Part shown: positions 1-7,980 of the stretch, piece by piece
How positions within the stretch are numbered: the first letter of the stretch is position 1
Layout: every line of letters starts with the position of its first letter
Assembly (NCBI RefSeq): GCF_030012605.2
Contig: NZ_CP114055.2
Reading direction: 5' to 3' (one strand)
DNA from: Bergeyella_A cardium
GTDB taxonomy: Bacteria > Bacteroidota > Bacteroidia > Flavobacteriales > Weeksellaceae
DNA: 64,000 nucleotides
Position numbers and translations under genes: made by a program
The notes under the pieces: model-generated
Seen by the model: the letters and a program-made list of their open reading frames with translations, nothing else
Databases searched by the model: none
Told to the model about the DNA's origin: nothing

Positions 1-1206
1 GGAATTTCTCCGCAAGACCACAAGTATCTCCTCCAAAAGGAGTGGGAAGAAAATGTAGATGGAAGTAAGTATTATACAGGCTATATCTATAATGATGAGA
101 ATACGAGGCTCCTTAAAATAGAGTATTATACTCAAAATGGAGGCAAGAAATACATTTTGGAATATGCCGAATTAGAATACGATGCTAAGGGGAGAATTAA
201 AGCTAAAATCGCCTATCAGCGAGACCCGGAATCTGAAGAAGACCCAGGCTCGGAGGCTATTCCTTTCGTACCAGAATCCAGAATTACTTATACTTATAAT
301 GAGGCTACCAACCAGCTTATCAGCCTTTATATAGAGAACTGGAAACCTGATGATGACGGCTCAGGGAAAGGCGAATACCTCCCACACAATAAGTATGAAT
401 TAGAATATTCGGAAGGTTTTTCTAAGCCTACTAAAATCAATTATTACATCAGAGTGGCCCAAGGCGGAGATGTGCAGTACCTCTACACAGATACTTATAC
501 TTATGTGGAGAAGATTGAGAAAGTACTCACCGTAAAGAGAGATGGTAATAATTTAGATGACAAAATAAAGAACAAGAGAACTTATTATTACCAGGGAGAT
601 AACCCTACCACCGGCAAATGTACCCACTATATAGATGAGAAATTTAATGGAACCGACTGGGAAGACTTCCGAAAAGTAGAATATACTTATGATGGGAATG
701 ATAATGTTAAAACCCAAGTGAATTCCATAATAAAAAGAGGTGCCTGGACGCTCAACTTCAAGTACGAATACGTGTATGATACCAATAAACTCCACGACGA
801 GGTTTATACCTTTAAGGATTGGACATTTTATGGCGGCCTCGAGGAGGTTTATCAGTCTAAGAATGTTGCCATCAGTAAAAAGGTAAATGATAATTCTGAT
901 TACCTCAAGACTTTCTATTGGGAGCAGTCTCCGAATGCTTCTTTCCTCGCTACGGCAGACTTTGTTGCTAAGCCTTCGCTTTCCGTTCAGCTGTACCCGA
1001 ATCCTGTGGTAGATTATTTCAGTCTTCAAGGTTTGGATCATCAGTCTGCAAACCTCTTCATATATGATAGAGCAGGTCGTGTAGTGAAACAAACTACTAC
1101 CGATTCTGAGGGTAGATACGATGTTCGCGACCTAAAAGCAGGAGTATATTTTGTGGTAGTAAAGGCAGGAGCTCTCTCTAAGAGCATTAAGCTAATTAAG
1201 AAATAA
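1..1206 (+). CDS. T9SS type A sorting domain surface protein (5' partial)
   Basis: The frame is open from the first base of the window, so the N-terminus lies outside and a TTG at 157 is only an internal codon. The visible part is rich in Tyr-Thr-Tyr strands of the kind YTYNEAT and YTYDGND, suggesting a secreted beta-rich repeat protein. The last ~75 residues form a typical Por secretion (T9SS) sorting domain: LYPNPVVDYF, an IYDRAGR strand, DLKAGVYFV and a basic KLIKK end. In this family the domain directs export across the outer membrane and cell-surface attachment. The cargo function is not recognisable. A strong terminator follows at 1263. Confidence 0.85.
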   Translation, partial: GISPQDHKYLLQKEWEENVDGSKYYTGYIYNDENTRLLKIEYYTQNGGKKYILEYAELEYDAKGRIKAKIAYQRDPESEEDPGSEAIPFVPESRITYTYNEATNQLISLYIENWKPDDDGSGKGEYLPHNKYELEYSEGFSKPTKINYYIRVAQGGDVQYLYTDTYTYVEKIEKVLTVKRDGNNLDDKIKNKRTYYYQGDNPTTGKCTHYIDEKFNGTDWEDFRKVEYTYDGNDNVKTQVNSIIKRGAWTLNFKYEYVYDTNKLHDEVYTFKDWTFYGGLEEVYQSKNVAISKKVNDNSDYLKTFYWEQSPNASFLATADFVAKPSLSVQLYPNPVVDYFSLQGLDHQSANLFIYDRAGRVVKQTTTDSEGRYDVRDLKAGVYFVVVKAGALSKSIKLIKK

Positions 1207-1262
1207 TCACGGCTTAATTCAGTAGACATATCTTTATTATTAAATAGTCATAGCTTTATTTT

Positions 1263-1297
1263 AACCTCTGAGGAAAATCTTTCTCAGAGGTTTTTTT
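1263..1297 (+). terminator. Intrinsic terminator after the T9SS gene
   Basis: A 10-bp inverted repeat AACCTCTGAG / CTCAGAGGTT with a 10-nt loop runs into a T tract. It lies about 55 bp past the stop of the T9SS gene. Confidence 0.85.
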
Positions 1298-1315
1298 GAT
1301 TGATGCTAAGTGCCC

Positions 1316-1329
1316 CACCGGCTACGGTG
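1316..1329. repeat. Palindromic intergenic repeat CACCGGCTACGGTG, copy 1
   Basis: CACCG-GCTA-CGGTG can form a short hairpin. It is preceded by GCTAAGTGC and followed by TGTAATTGC. Related copies lie at 4997, 13967 (reverse), 14004 (reverse) and 58703, all between genes. Confidence 0.75.
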
Positions 1330-1332
1330 TAA

Positions 1333-1363
1333 TTGCTTGCTCCCTTCTAAATAGTTATCTTTG
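1333..1363 (+). promoter_or_regulatory. Bacteroidetes-type promoter for polyprenyl synthase
   Basis: TTG at 1333-1335, a 20-nt spacer and TATCTTTG at 1356-1363 match the TTG/TAnnTTTG consensus. The predicted start point is about 10 nt before the ATG at 1382, so the leader is very short. The TTG lies in the tail of the palindromic repeat copy. Confidence 0.6.
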
Positions 1364-1381
1364 CTGGCGTAAAAAAAACTT

Positions 1382-2353
1382 ATGGAATTTATAGACCGTT
1401 ACGAGGAAGTTATAGCACAAGCAGTGCAGAAGTATATGTTTAGAAACCAACCTTCGGAGCTTTATGAACCGATGAATTACATTATCTCCCATAGAGGGAA
1501 AAGGCTAAGACCGATAATGGTTCTTATGGCAAATGAGCTCTTTGGCGGAGAGATGAGCAAGGCGATAAAACCAGCGCTTGCCATTGAGTATTTCCATAAT
1601 TTTACCCTCATCCACGATGATATAATGGATGATGCTCCCCTTAGGAGAAATGTACCTACAATCCATACTTTGCACGGGATTAATACGGCAATCCTCTCAG
1701 GAGATGGGCTTCTGCTGAAAGCGTACAGCTTCTTTGAGGACTTGGAACCTAAGCTCTTCAAGGCGTGTGTTCGGATTTTTACCCATACGGGTATCCTCCT
1801 CTGCGAGGGGCAGCAGTATGATGTGAATTTTGAAACCCAGAAAGATGTAACCTATGAGGATTATATCCGAATGATTACCTATAAGACGGGTATTCTCGCT
1901 GCGGCGGCATTTGAAATCGGAGCCATTATCGCAGGAGCAAATACCGAAGAGGCAAAGGCTATTTTCAACTTTGGGAAGCATATCGGTATTGCTTTTCAGA
2001 TTAAAGATGATTACCTTGATGTCTTTGGTAATATGGAGCAGTTTGGTAAGAAGCACGCAGGCGATATCTTTGAGAATAAAAAGACCATCCTCTACCTGCT
2101 GGCAAGGGAATATGCTACCGCTGAAGAGAAAAACGAACTTGAATTTTGGTATGCCAAAAAGACCAATAATATAGACAAGATTTATGGTGTAGAAAAGATT
2201 TTCAGGCGAACGAAAATTGACCAGAAAGTACTTGCCCTTATCCAAAAGCATAATGAAATTGCACAGGGCTATCTTGATAAAATCAATGTTTCTGATGAGA
2301 AGAAAAAGCCGTTTATCGAGCTTGCAAATTATTTATTGAAAAGAGAATCTTAA
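1382..2353 (+). CDS. Polyprenyl synthetase family protein (trans-isoprenyl diphosphate synthase)
   Basis: The 323-residue protein carries both aspartate-rich motifs of trans-isoprenyl diphosphate synthases: DDIMD near residue 79 and DDYLD near 210, which bind Mg-diphosphate. The GKRLRP basic motif near residue 39 binds isopentenyl diphosphate. The family condenses IPP onto allylic diphosphates to make geranyl-, farnesyl- or longer chains for quinones and other isoprenoids. Chain length cannot be read safely from sequence alone. A GSCFA gene follows after 19 bp on the same strand, so the two may be cotranscribed, with TatD 12 bp further on. Confidence 0.92.
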   Translation: MEFIDRYEEVIAQAVQKYMFRNQPSELYEPMNYIISHRGKRLRPIMVLMANELFGGEMSKAIKPALAIEYFHNFTLIHDDIMDDAPLRRNVPTIHTLHGINTAILSGDGLLLKAYSFFEDLEPKLFKACVRIFTHTGILLCEGQQYDVNFETQKDVTYEDYIRMITYKTGILAAAAFEIGAIIAGANTEEAKAIFNFGKHIGIAFQIKDDYLDVFGNMEQFGKKHAGDIFENKKTILYLLAREYATAEEKNELEFWYAKKTNNIDKIYGVEKIFRRTKIDQKVLALIQKHNEIAQGYLDKINVSDEKKKPFIELANYLLKRES

Positions 2354-2372
2354 AAAAAATATCAACCACCCA

Positions 2373-3332
2373 ATGCAGTTTAGAACAGAGGTAGAAATTC
2401 CCCTCTCTGATAAGAAAATCACTCTTGGAGATTCCTCGTTTTTCATCGGTTCCTGTTTTGCTACAGAGATGGCCAACCTTATGGCAAGTGGGCAGATGAA
2501 GACCCTTTGTAATCCTTTTGGGACGATTTTTAATCCGTATTCTATCAACTATGCGCTCAAGCGCCTCCACTCGGGCGAGCCTTATACGGAAGCAGATCTG
2601 ATAAATTACGGAGGGGCTTTTATCTCATTAGACCATTATTCGGGTTTTAATACGCCTTATGCCCATAAAACCCTTGCGAAAATCAATGAAAAGCTGGAAG
2701 AGGCAAACTTTTTCCTACAAAAAACGCAATGGGTTGTTATCACCTACGGCACTTCTTTTATCTACGAGTTTCTTCCGCAGGGCAAGCTGGTGGCGAATTG
2801 CCATAAAATCCCTCAAAAGTTCTTTACAAAGAGGTTGCTCACCACTCAGGAAATTATTTCCTCGATAAAAGAGAGTATTGCATTGATAAAGGATATTTGC
2901 AAAGCAGAGGTTCAGATACTCTTTTCCCTCTCGCCCGTTCGTCATACCAAAGATGGCTTTCCTGAGAACCAATGGAGCAAAGCGAGGCTGCTTAATGCTC
3001 TCCACGAGGCGATAGATGATGAGGTTAATTGCCATTATCTCCCCATTTATGAGCTGATGATGGATGAGCTCCGAGACTATCGCTTCTATAAAGAAGATAT
3101 GATACACCCCACGCAGCAGGCGGTACATTATATCTTTGAAAAGTTTGGAAATGCGTATTTCTCTGATGAAGTAAAGGCTTTTATCGCTGATAATTTTAAG
3201 ATTCTTCAATCTCTTAACCATCGCCCGAATGATGAGAAAAGCCCCCAATATATTGAGTTTAGAGAAAGGCTTCGCCAGAAAATTGCCGAGCAGCAGAAGA
3301 AAGTAAAGCACAGAATATTCACTCAGTATTAA
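2373..3332 (+). CDS. GSCFA domain protein (SGNH-like hydrolase)
   Basis: This 319-residue protein has the signature GSCFATE at residues 26-32, which names the GSCFA family and supplies the presumed nucleophilic serine of an SGNH/GDSL-like fold. An ITYGTS block near residue 126 and a C-terminal DMIHPT near residue 239 fit the remaining catalytic positions of that fold. No signal peptide is evident, suggesting a cytoplasmic enzyme. The family is common in Bacteroidetes but its substrate is not established. It sits between polyprenyl synthase and tatD with gaps of 19 and 12 bp, consistent with one transcript. Confidence 0.9.
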   Translation: MQFRTEVEIPLSDKKITLGDSSFFIGSCFATEMANLMASGQMKTLCNPFGTIFNPYSINYALKRLHSGEPYTEADLINYGGAFISLDHYSGFNTPYAHKTLAKINEKLEEANFFLQKTQWVVITYGTSFIYEFLPQGKLVANCHKIPQKFFTKRLLTTQEIISSIKESIALIKDICKAEVQILFSLSPVRHTKDGFPENQWSKARLLNALHEAIDDEVNCHYLPIYELMMDELRDYRFYKEDMIHPTQQAVHYIFEKFGNAYFSDEVKAFIADNFKILQSLNHRPNDEKSPQYIEFRERLRQKIAEQQKKVKHRIFTQY

Positions 3333-3344
3333 ACCCTAAATCTT

Positions 3345-4121
3345 ATGATAGATACCCATACTCACCTCTATTCAGAGGACTTTGATGCCGATAGGGCAGA
3401 GGTGATCCAGAGAGCCTTAGATGCTGGCGTTACCGAGTTTTACCTCCCTGCCATCAATTCTACTACTCATCAAAAAATGCTCAGCTTAGAGGCAGAATAC
3501 CCACAGGTGAAAGCAATGATAGGCATCCACCCCTGTGAAGTAAAGCCAGAAACTTGGGAGCAGGAGCTCCAAATCGTTGAGGAATATTTAAAACAGAGAG
3601 CGTTTCCTGCGATTGGTGAGATTGGGATTGACCTCTATTGGGATAAATCTACGCTGGATATTCAGGTAAAGGCATTTGAAAAGCAAATCGATTGGGCGAT
3701 AGATTACGATATTCCTATCGTCATTCACGGGCGCGATAGTTTTGATGAGGTCTTTGAGGTCTTGGATAGGAAAAAACATACTAAGCTCAGAGGGATATTC
3801 CACTGTTTTGGTGGGAGCCTCGAGCAGGCAAAAAGGACTGTTGAGCTCGGTTTTATGCTGGGGATTGGCGGCGTTGTTACCTTTAAAAATGGGAAGATAG
3901 ACCAGTACCTTAGCCAGATTCCTATTGAGAATATCGTCTTGGAAACCGATGCCCCTTACCTCGCTCCTGTGCCCAATAGAGGGAAAAGAAACGAAAGTGC
4001 TTATCTCAGCTTTATCGCAGGAAAATTGGTTGATATCTACGGCATCAGCTATGAGGAAGTGGATAGGATAACCACCCAAAATGCCAAGCGAATTTTTGAG
4101 CCTTCTTCGGCAAAGGTTTAG
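3345..4121 (+). CDS. TatD family metal-dependent hydrolase (DNase)
   Basis: The 258-residue protein shows the metal-binding landmarks of the TatD amidohydrolase-like TIM barrel: DTHTHLY at residues 3-9, a GEIGID glutamate block near 91, IVIHGRD near 125, FHCFGG near 153 and ETDAPYLAP near 200. Members are cytoplasmic Mg-dependent 3'-5' nucleases implicated in DNA repair and RNA turnover. Length is normal for the family. It starts 12 bp after the GSCFA gene and converges on rsmA, whose stop is only 8 bp away on the other strand, with no obvious terminator between them. Confidence 0.92.
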   Translation: MIDTHTHLYSEDFDADRAEVIQRALDAGVTEFYLPAINSTTHQKMLSLEAEYPQVKAMIGIHPCEVKPETWEQELQIVEEYLKQRAFPAIGEIGIDLYWDKSTLDIQVKAFEKQIDWAIDYDIPIVIHGRDSFDEVFEVLDRKKHTKLRGIFHCFGGSLEQAKRTVELGFMLGIGGVVTFKNGKIDQYLSQIPIENIVLETDAPYLAPVPNRGKRNESAYLSFIAGKLVDIYGISYEEVDRITTQNAKRIFEPSSAKV

Positions 4122-4129
4122 CAGCGCTT

Positions 4130-4888
4130 TTATGCTTTCCATTCATTGGTGAAAGAAATAAAATCCTCTACTGATAGCTCTTCCGCTCGTTTTTCGAGGA
4201 AAGGATGGCTTTTTAAATGCTCGGGTATGCCGAGTGGTTTCAGCGCATTGGAGAGTTTCTTCCTCCTTTGGTTGAAGCCCGTTTTTACAATACTTTTAAA
4301 CAGCACCTCATTTCCTTCTAAGCCTTCTTTGGGGTTTCTCTCGAGCCTTATCACACCAGATTTTACTTTTGGAGGAGGGTTAAAGACATTCTCGTGAACC
4401 GTGAAGAGGTACTTCACATCGTAGTATGCCTGTACCATCACTGAGACTATTCCGTAGTCTTTCGTTCTCGGCTGTGCTGCCACTCGCTCGGCAACTTCCT
4501 TCTGAAACATCCCTACCATTTCGGGGATTTGGCGGTAATGCTCTATAATCTGAAAAAGAATCTGAGACGAAATATTATAAGGGAAATTCCCGATAACCGC
4601 TACTTGCTCTTCTAAAAAGCTAAAATCCATTTTCAGGAAATCGCCTTTAAAATGTGCATCCGAAAGTGTGGAATAAGTGTCTTTAAGGTAGGAGATAGAC
4701 TCCTCATCAATCTCTGCAAGGAGCAATCGCTCTGGTTTTTCCAAAAGGTATTTTGTGAGTACGCCCATCCCTGGACCTACTTCCAAAACATAGGTAAATC
4801 CCTTTCCCGATAGGGCTTTTACAATCTTCTCTGCAATATTTTCATCCGTCAGAAAGTGCTGACCGAGGTGCTTCTTTGCTTTTACCAT
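4130..4888 (-). CDS. rsmA: 16S rRNA (adenine1518/1519-N6)-dimethyltransferase RsmA
   Basis: The 252-residue protein has the KsgA/RsmA hallmarks: LGQHFL near the N-terminus, the SAM-binding VGPGMGVLT near residue 37, and the catalytic motif as NFPY where NLPY is commoner. The enzyme dimethylates two adjacent adenines in helix 45 of 16S rRNA during 30S maturation. Length is slightly below the E. coli enzyme, as is usual for Bacteroidetes. A reverse-strand TACTTTTG (4911-4918) lies about 25 bp upstream of the ATG and probably supplies its promoter. The gene is convergent with tatD and divergent from ftsX. Confidence 0.95.
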   Translation of the reverse strand: MVKAKKHLGQHFLTDENIAEKIVKALSGKGFTYVLEVGPGMGVLTKYLLEKPERLLLAEIDEESISYLKDTYSTLSDAHFKGDFLKMDFSFLEEQVAVIGNFPYNISSQILFQIIEHYRQIPEMVGMFQKEVAERVAAQPRTKDYGIVSVMVQAYYDVKYLFTVHENVFNPPPKVKSGVIRLERNPKEGLEGNEVLFKSIVKTGFNQRRKKLSNALKPLGIPEHLKSHPFLEKRAEELSVEDFISFTNEWKA

Positions 4889-4910
4889 TCTCGCCGATTA
4901 TTTATTTCTG

Positions 4911-4918
4911 CAAAAGTA
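4911..4918 (-). promoter_or_regulatory. TAnnTTTG promoter element for rsmA
   Basis: The reverse-strand TACTTTTG lies 23 bp upstream of the rsmA ATG. I found no clear TTG box at the expected distance, so this is a half-match. Confidence 0.45.
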
Positions 4919-4952
4919 AATCTTTTTGGTCAGTAAGAGGCGTCTGGCGTCT

Positions 4953-5120
4953 GGCTTTTGGCTATTAGCTAAAAACGGCAAACGAATTAAGAGTCTCACT
5001 GGCTACGGTGTAATTGCTCCCCACGCGAGTGGGTGCCTGCCCTGCTAAGAACTCGGGGTGCCCCGACAGGATAATTGCGTGCCCTGCTAAGGGCTAAGTG
5101 CTTCCAATGCGAGTGGGTTT
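4953..5120. repeat. Mosaic of short intergenic repeats upstream of ftsX
   Basis: This stretch begins with a 19-bp element starting GGCTTTTGGCTATTAGC, identical to one at 58191. A CACTGGCTACGGTG hairpin follows at 4997-5010. Then come a CCCAC-GCGA-GTGGG hairpin, a CGGGG-TG-CCCCG hairpin, GCCCTGCTAAG repeated at 5039 and 5081 (42 bp apart), and GCGAGTGGG repeated at 5025 and 5109 (84 bp apart). No coding signal is seen. The end abuts the ftsX promoter region. Confidence 0.7.
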
Positions 5121-5160
5121 TTATTATTTTTTTGTATTTTAGCCAAAATTTTTTACATAG

Positions 5161-6063
5161 ATGGCTAAGACAGCAGATGATTTTAATAGAAAGAGGCTTC
5201 GTTCGAGCAACATTACGGTGGTTATTTCCATTGCATTGGTGCTTTTTCTTTTGGGGTTGATGGGTTTGATTCTCATCAAGGCTCAGAAGTATTCGGATTA
5301 TATCAAGGAGCAGCTTGTGGTGAGTGCATATTTTGATAATGATTATGATGAAAAGGATTCTCTTAAAATCAATCAAATGGAGCAGGAGGCTTTGGAGAAG
5401 ATTCAGCAGCTTCAGCCTGTGAAAAGGGCGAAATATATTAGCCGAGAGATGGCGGTTCAGGAAGCGAAAGCAGGCTTGGGAGTAGATTCGGATGCGCTGT
5501 TTGAGAAGCTCATTTATCCGTCATCTGTGGAGGTTACCCTAAAGCCAGAGTATATAGACCCTGTTAAGATTAATGCTGCTATTAAGCAGATTTCTGCTGT
5601 GAAAGGTATAGTGGAGGTTAAGAACGACAGTACCCTTATGATGGAGGTTTATAATAATTTAGACCGCATTTTGAAGTGGATTTTTGGTTTCTCTCTTCTG
5701 TTTTTAGTCCTTGCCATTGTGTTAATTAATAATTCTATTCGCCTTAAAATATTTTCAAAGAGGTTTATCATCAAGACGATGCAGCTCGTAGGAGCAAAGC
5801 GAAGATTTATCTTAAAACCATTTGTAAAGGAAGCGGTGGTTTTGGGGCTTATCGGAGCTATTATCGGCACGGCAGCACTCTTTGGTGTGTGGTATTACTT
5901 CACATTGCAGATTGGCGAGAGGTATTCTGAGCAGGACATTACTCAGTATTCTTACCTCATCCTCCTTATCTTCTGCATTGGTGTTTTCATTACGGTACTC
6001 AGCACTGTAATTGCTACTTGGAGGTTCCTTAGAACGAGCGTAGATGAGCTCTACTATAACTAA
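5161..6063 (+). CDS. ftsX: Cell division protein FtsX (ABC transporter permease)
   Basis: The 300-residue protein has the FtsX layout: a short cytoplasmic N-terminus, TM1 at about residues 17-40, an extracytoplasmic domain to about 165, then three TM segments near 171-195, 223-248 and 262-290. FtsX partners the ATPase FtsE at the division site and controls periplasmic peptidoglycan hydrolases. The partner is not adjacent: an ftsE-like gene lies at the far right end of this window. Downstream DUF3098, uppP and truB genes follow on the same strand with short gaps, so they may share a transcript. The promoter is uncertain; TATTTTAG about 25 bp upstream is an imperfect match. Confidence 0.92.
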   Translation: MAKTADDFNRKRLRSSNITVVISIALVLFLLGLMGLILIKAQKYSDYIKEQLVVSAYFDNDYDEKDSLKINQMEQEALEKIQQLQPVKRAKYISREMAVQEAKAGLGVDSDALFEKLIYPSSVEVTLKPEYIDPVKINAAIKQISAVKGIVEVKNDSTLMMEVYNNLDRILKWIFGFSLLFLVLAIVLINNSIRLKIFSKRFIIKTMQLVGAKRRFILKPFVKEAVVLGLIGAIIGTAALFGVWYYFTLQIGERYSEQDITQYSYLILLIFCIGVFITVLSTVIATWRFLRTSVDELYYN

Positions 6064-6125
6064 AAACGATTTTAATGAGGCATAGGAACGGGTCTTATGT
6101 CTCTTTTTCTATTAATATCTTGGTA

Positions 6126-6407
6126 ATGAAAAATGATAAAGCTATTCCCAAAGAGGCTAAGGAGAGCCAAAATCAGGGCTTCTATTTCGGGAGGGAGAAT
6201 TATAAATGGATGCTGATAGGGCTGGGGCTGATTGCTCTTGGGTTTTTATTAATGCTGGGCAATGATGCCAATACACAACCCGATGGTACGCTTAATCCCA
6301 ACTATTGGAATGAGGATATTTTCTCTATCAGGCGGATTAGGATTGCGCCTCTGCTCGTTATTTCAGGATTCATCGTGGAGGTCTATGCTATCCTCAAAAA
6401 GAAATAA
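6126..6407 (+). CDS. DUF3098 family small membrane protein
   Basis: I start this 93-residue protein at the ATG at 6126, giving MKNDKAIPKE. An upstream in-frame ATG at 6075 would add 17 residues unlike the family. The body contains FYFGRENYKWMLIG entering a first TM helix, a polar loop with DGTLNPNYWNEDIFS, and a second TM helix near the C-terminus ending in KKK. This two-TM pattern matches DUF3098, a family usually found next to ftsX in Flavobacteriia. Its function is unknown; the conserved position between ftsX and uppP hints at envelope or division work, which is inference. Confidence 0.85.
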   Translation: MKNDKAIPKEAKESQNQGFYFGRENYKWMLIGLGLIALGFLLMLGNDANTQPDGTLNPNYWNEDIFSIRRIRIAPLLVISGFIVEVYAILKKK

Positions 6408-6432
6408 TTTATCGTAAAAACAAAAACTGATA

Positions 6433-7257
6433 ATGGATTTACTCAAATCAATTCTCATTGCTATTGTAGAGGGGCTTACCGAATATCTTCCGATTTCTTC
6501 CACCGCGCATATGGGCTTTGTTGCAAATATGATGGGAATGGAGGAAACAGAATTTCTCAAGATGTTTCAGGTCTCTATTCAGTTTGGGGCTATTCTCTCT
6601 GTGGTAGTGGCTTATTGGAAGAAGTTTTTTGATTTAAACAATTTTCAGCTTTATGTAAAACTCACCTTTGCGGTTATCCCCGCTTTAATTCTCGGCTACC
6701 TCTTTGATGATAAAATAGAAGCTGTTTTAGGGAATCAGATTGCCATTTCATCGGCTTTGGTTTTTGGGGGAGTGGTATTGCTTTTTGCCGACTCTTGGTT
6801 TAAAAATCCGAAGATAGAAGATGAAAAGCAAATGCCCATTAAAACCGCTGTGGCGATAGGTTTCTGGCAATGTCTCGCAATGATGCCTGGTACCAGCCGC
6901 TCCGCAGCATCTATTATTGGGGGGATGGTGCAGGGCGTTACCCGAAAGGCGGCTGCAGAGTTCTCTTTCTTTTTGGCAGTTCCTACAATGCTTGCTGTTA
7001 CCGTTTATTCGGTTTTTGTAAAAACTTGGGGAAAAGAAACCCCAACTCCTATGAAAGGCTATGAGATGATTCTCTCTTCTTCTGAAAATATTATGGTCTT
7101 TATCCTTGGGAATGTAGTGGCGTTTGTAGTAGCGCTTATTGCGATTAAAACTTTTATCAGCCTGCTCAATAAATATGGTTTTAAACCTTGGGGCTGGTAC
7201 AGAATCTTTGTTGGCATCGCTTTATACATTTATTTCTACCTGAAACAACAGGTTTAA
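6433..7257 (+). CDS. uppP: Undecaprenyl-diphosphatase UppP (BacA)
   Basis: The 274-residue polytopic membrane protein carries the two UppP/BacA signatures: EGLTEYLPISSTAH at residues 13-26, and PGTSRSAASI in the middle of the protein, which supply the catalytic glutamate, histidine and arginine residues. The enzyme dephosphorylates undecaprenyl diphosphate on the outer face of the inner membrane, recycling the lipid carrier for peptidoglycan and polysaccharide synthesis. About eight hydrophobic segments are present and the length is normal. It lies 25 bp after DUF3098 and 16 bp before truB. The family is known to contribute to bacitracin tolerance. Confidence 0.95.
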   Translation: MDLLKSILIAIVEGLTEYLPISSTAHMGFVANMMGMEETEFLKMFQVSIQFGAILSVVVAYWKKFFDLNNFQLYVKLTFAVIPALILGYLFDDKIEAVLGNQIAISSALVFGGVVLLFADSWFKNPKIEDEKQMPIKTAVAIGFWQCLAMMPGTSRSAASIIGGMVQGVTRKAAAEFSFFLAVPTMLAVTVYSVFVKTWGKETPTPMKGYEMILSSSENIMVFILGNVVAFVVALIAIKTFISLLNKYGFKPWGWYRIFVGIALYIYFYLKQQV

Positions 7258-7273
7258 TGCTTAAAAAATCAAA

Positions 7274-7972
7274 ATGCAGATAGAAGATATACAGGCGGGC
7301 AAGGTGCTGTTGGTAGATAAACCATTGGATTGGACGAGCTTTCAGGCAGTGAATAAGATAAAGTTCAAGCTGAAAAGGGAGTTCAAGCTGAGAAAGATAA
7401 AAGTAGGGCACGCAGGTACGCTAGACCCTAAGGCTACGGGCTTGCTTATCGTCTGTACGGGTAAAGCTACTAAGCAGATTCCCCTCATCCAAGATGCGGA
7501 GAAGGAATATCGTGCGGAGATAAAAATCGGAGTACAAACCGAGTCTTATGATACTGAAAAACCTGAAATCCTTCACCGAGATTATACTCATATTACGGAG
7601 GAGAATATATCTGCTGCATTAGGTAAGTTTATTGGGGAGATAGATCAGCGGCCACCAGTATTCTCTGCGCTTAAAATAGATGGCGAGCGGGCGTATGACC
7701 TCGCAAGAGCAGGGCAATCTGTAGAGATGAAGGCAAGGAAAACCACTATACATTATATAAAGGATGTGGAGATTAGCCTTCCGCTGGTGTCTTTTACTGT
7801 TGGTTGTTCTAAGGGTACTTATATCCGCAGTTTGGCTCACGATATCGGTCAGGAGCTCGGGGTGGGGGCATATCTTACTGCTCTTAGGCGCACCAAAATT
7901 GGAGCGTATTCAGTAGAGGAAGCGTCATCAGATTATCTAACCAATGATTTCCTTTTCTCCGAAGCAGAGTAG
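7274..7972 (+). CDS. truB: tRNA pseudouridine(55) synthase TruB
   Basis: The 232-residue protein contains LLVDKPLDWTSF at its N-terminus and the catalytic motif GHAGTLDPKATG with nucleophile Asp51. It also has the KEYRAEIKIG and CSKGTYIRSL blocks of the TruB family. It converts U55 of the tRNA T-loop to pseudouridine. It is shorter than the E. coli enzyme because it stops soon after the catalytic domain and lacks the C-terminal PUA extension, a form common in Bacteroidetes. It is the last gene of the rightward ftsX run and converges with the helix-hairpin-helix gene 8 bp away. Confidence 0.95.
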   Translation: MQIEDIQAGKVLLVDKPLDWTSFQAVNKIKFKLKREFKLRKIKVGHAGTLDPKATGLLIVCTGKATKQIPLIQDAEKEYRAEIKIGVQTESYDTEKPEILHRDYTHITEENISAALGKFIGEIDQRPPVFSALKIDGERAYDLARAGQSVEMKARKTTIHYIKDVEISLPLVSFTVGCSKGTYIRSLAHDIGQELGVGAYLTALRRTKIGAYSVEEASSDYLTNDFLFSEAE

Positions 7973-7980
7973 GGCTTTAC

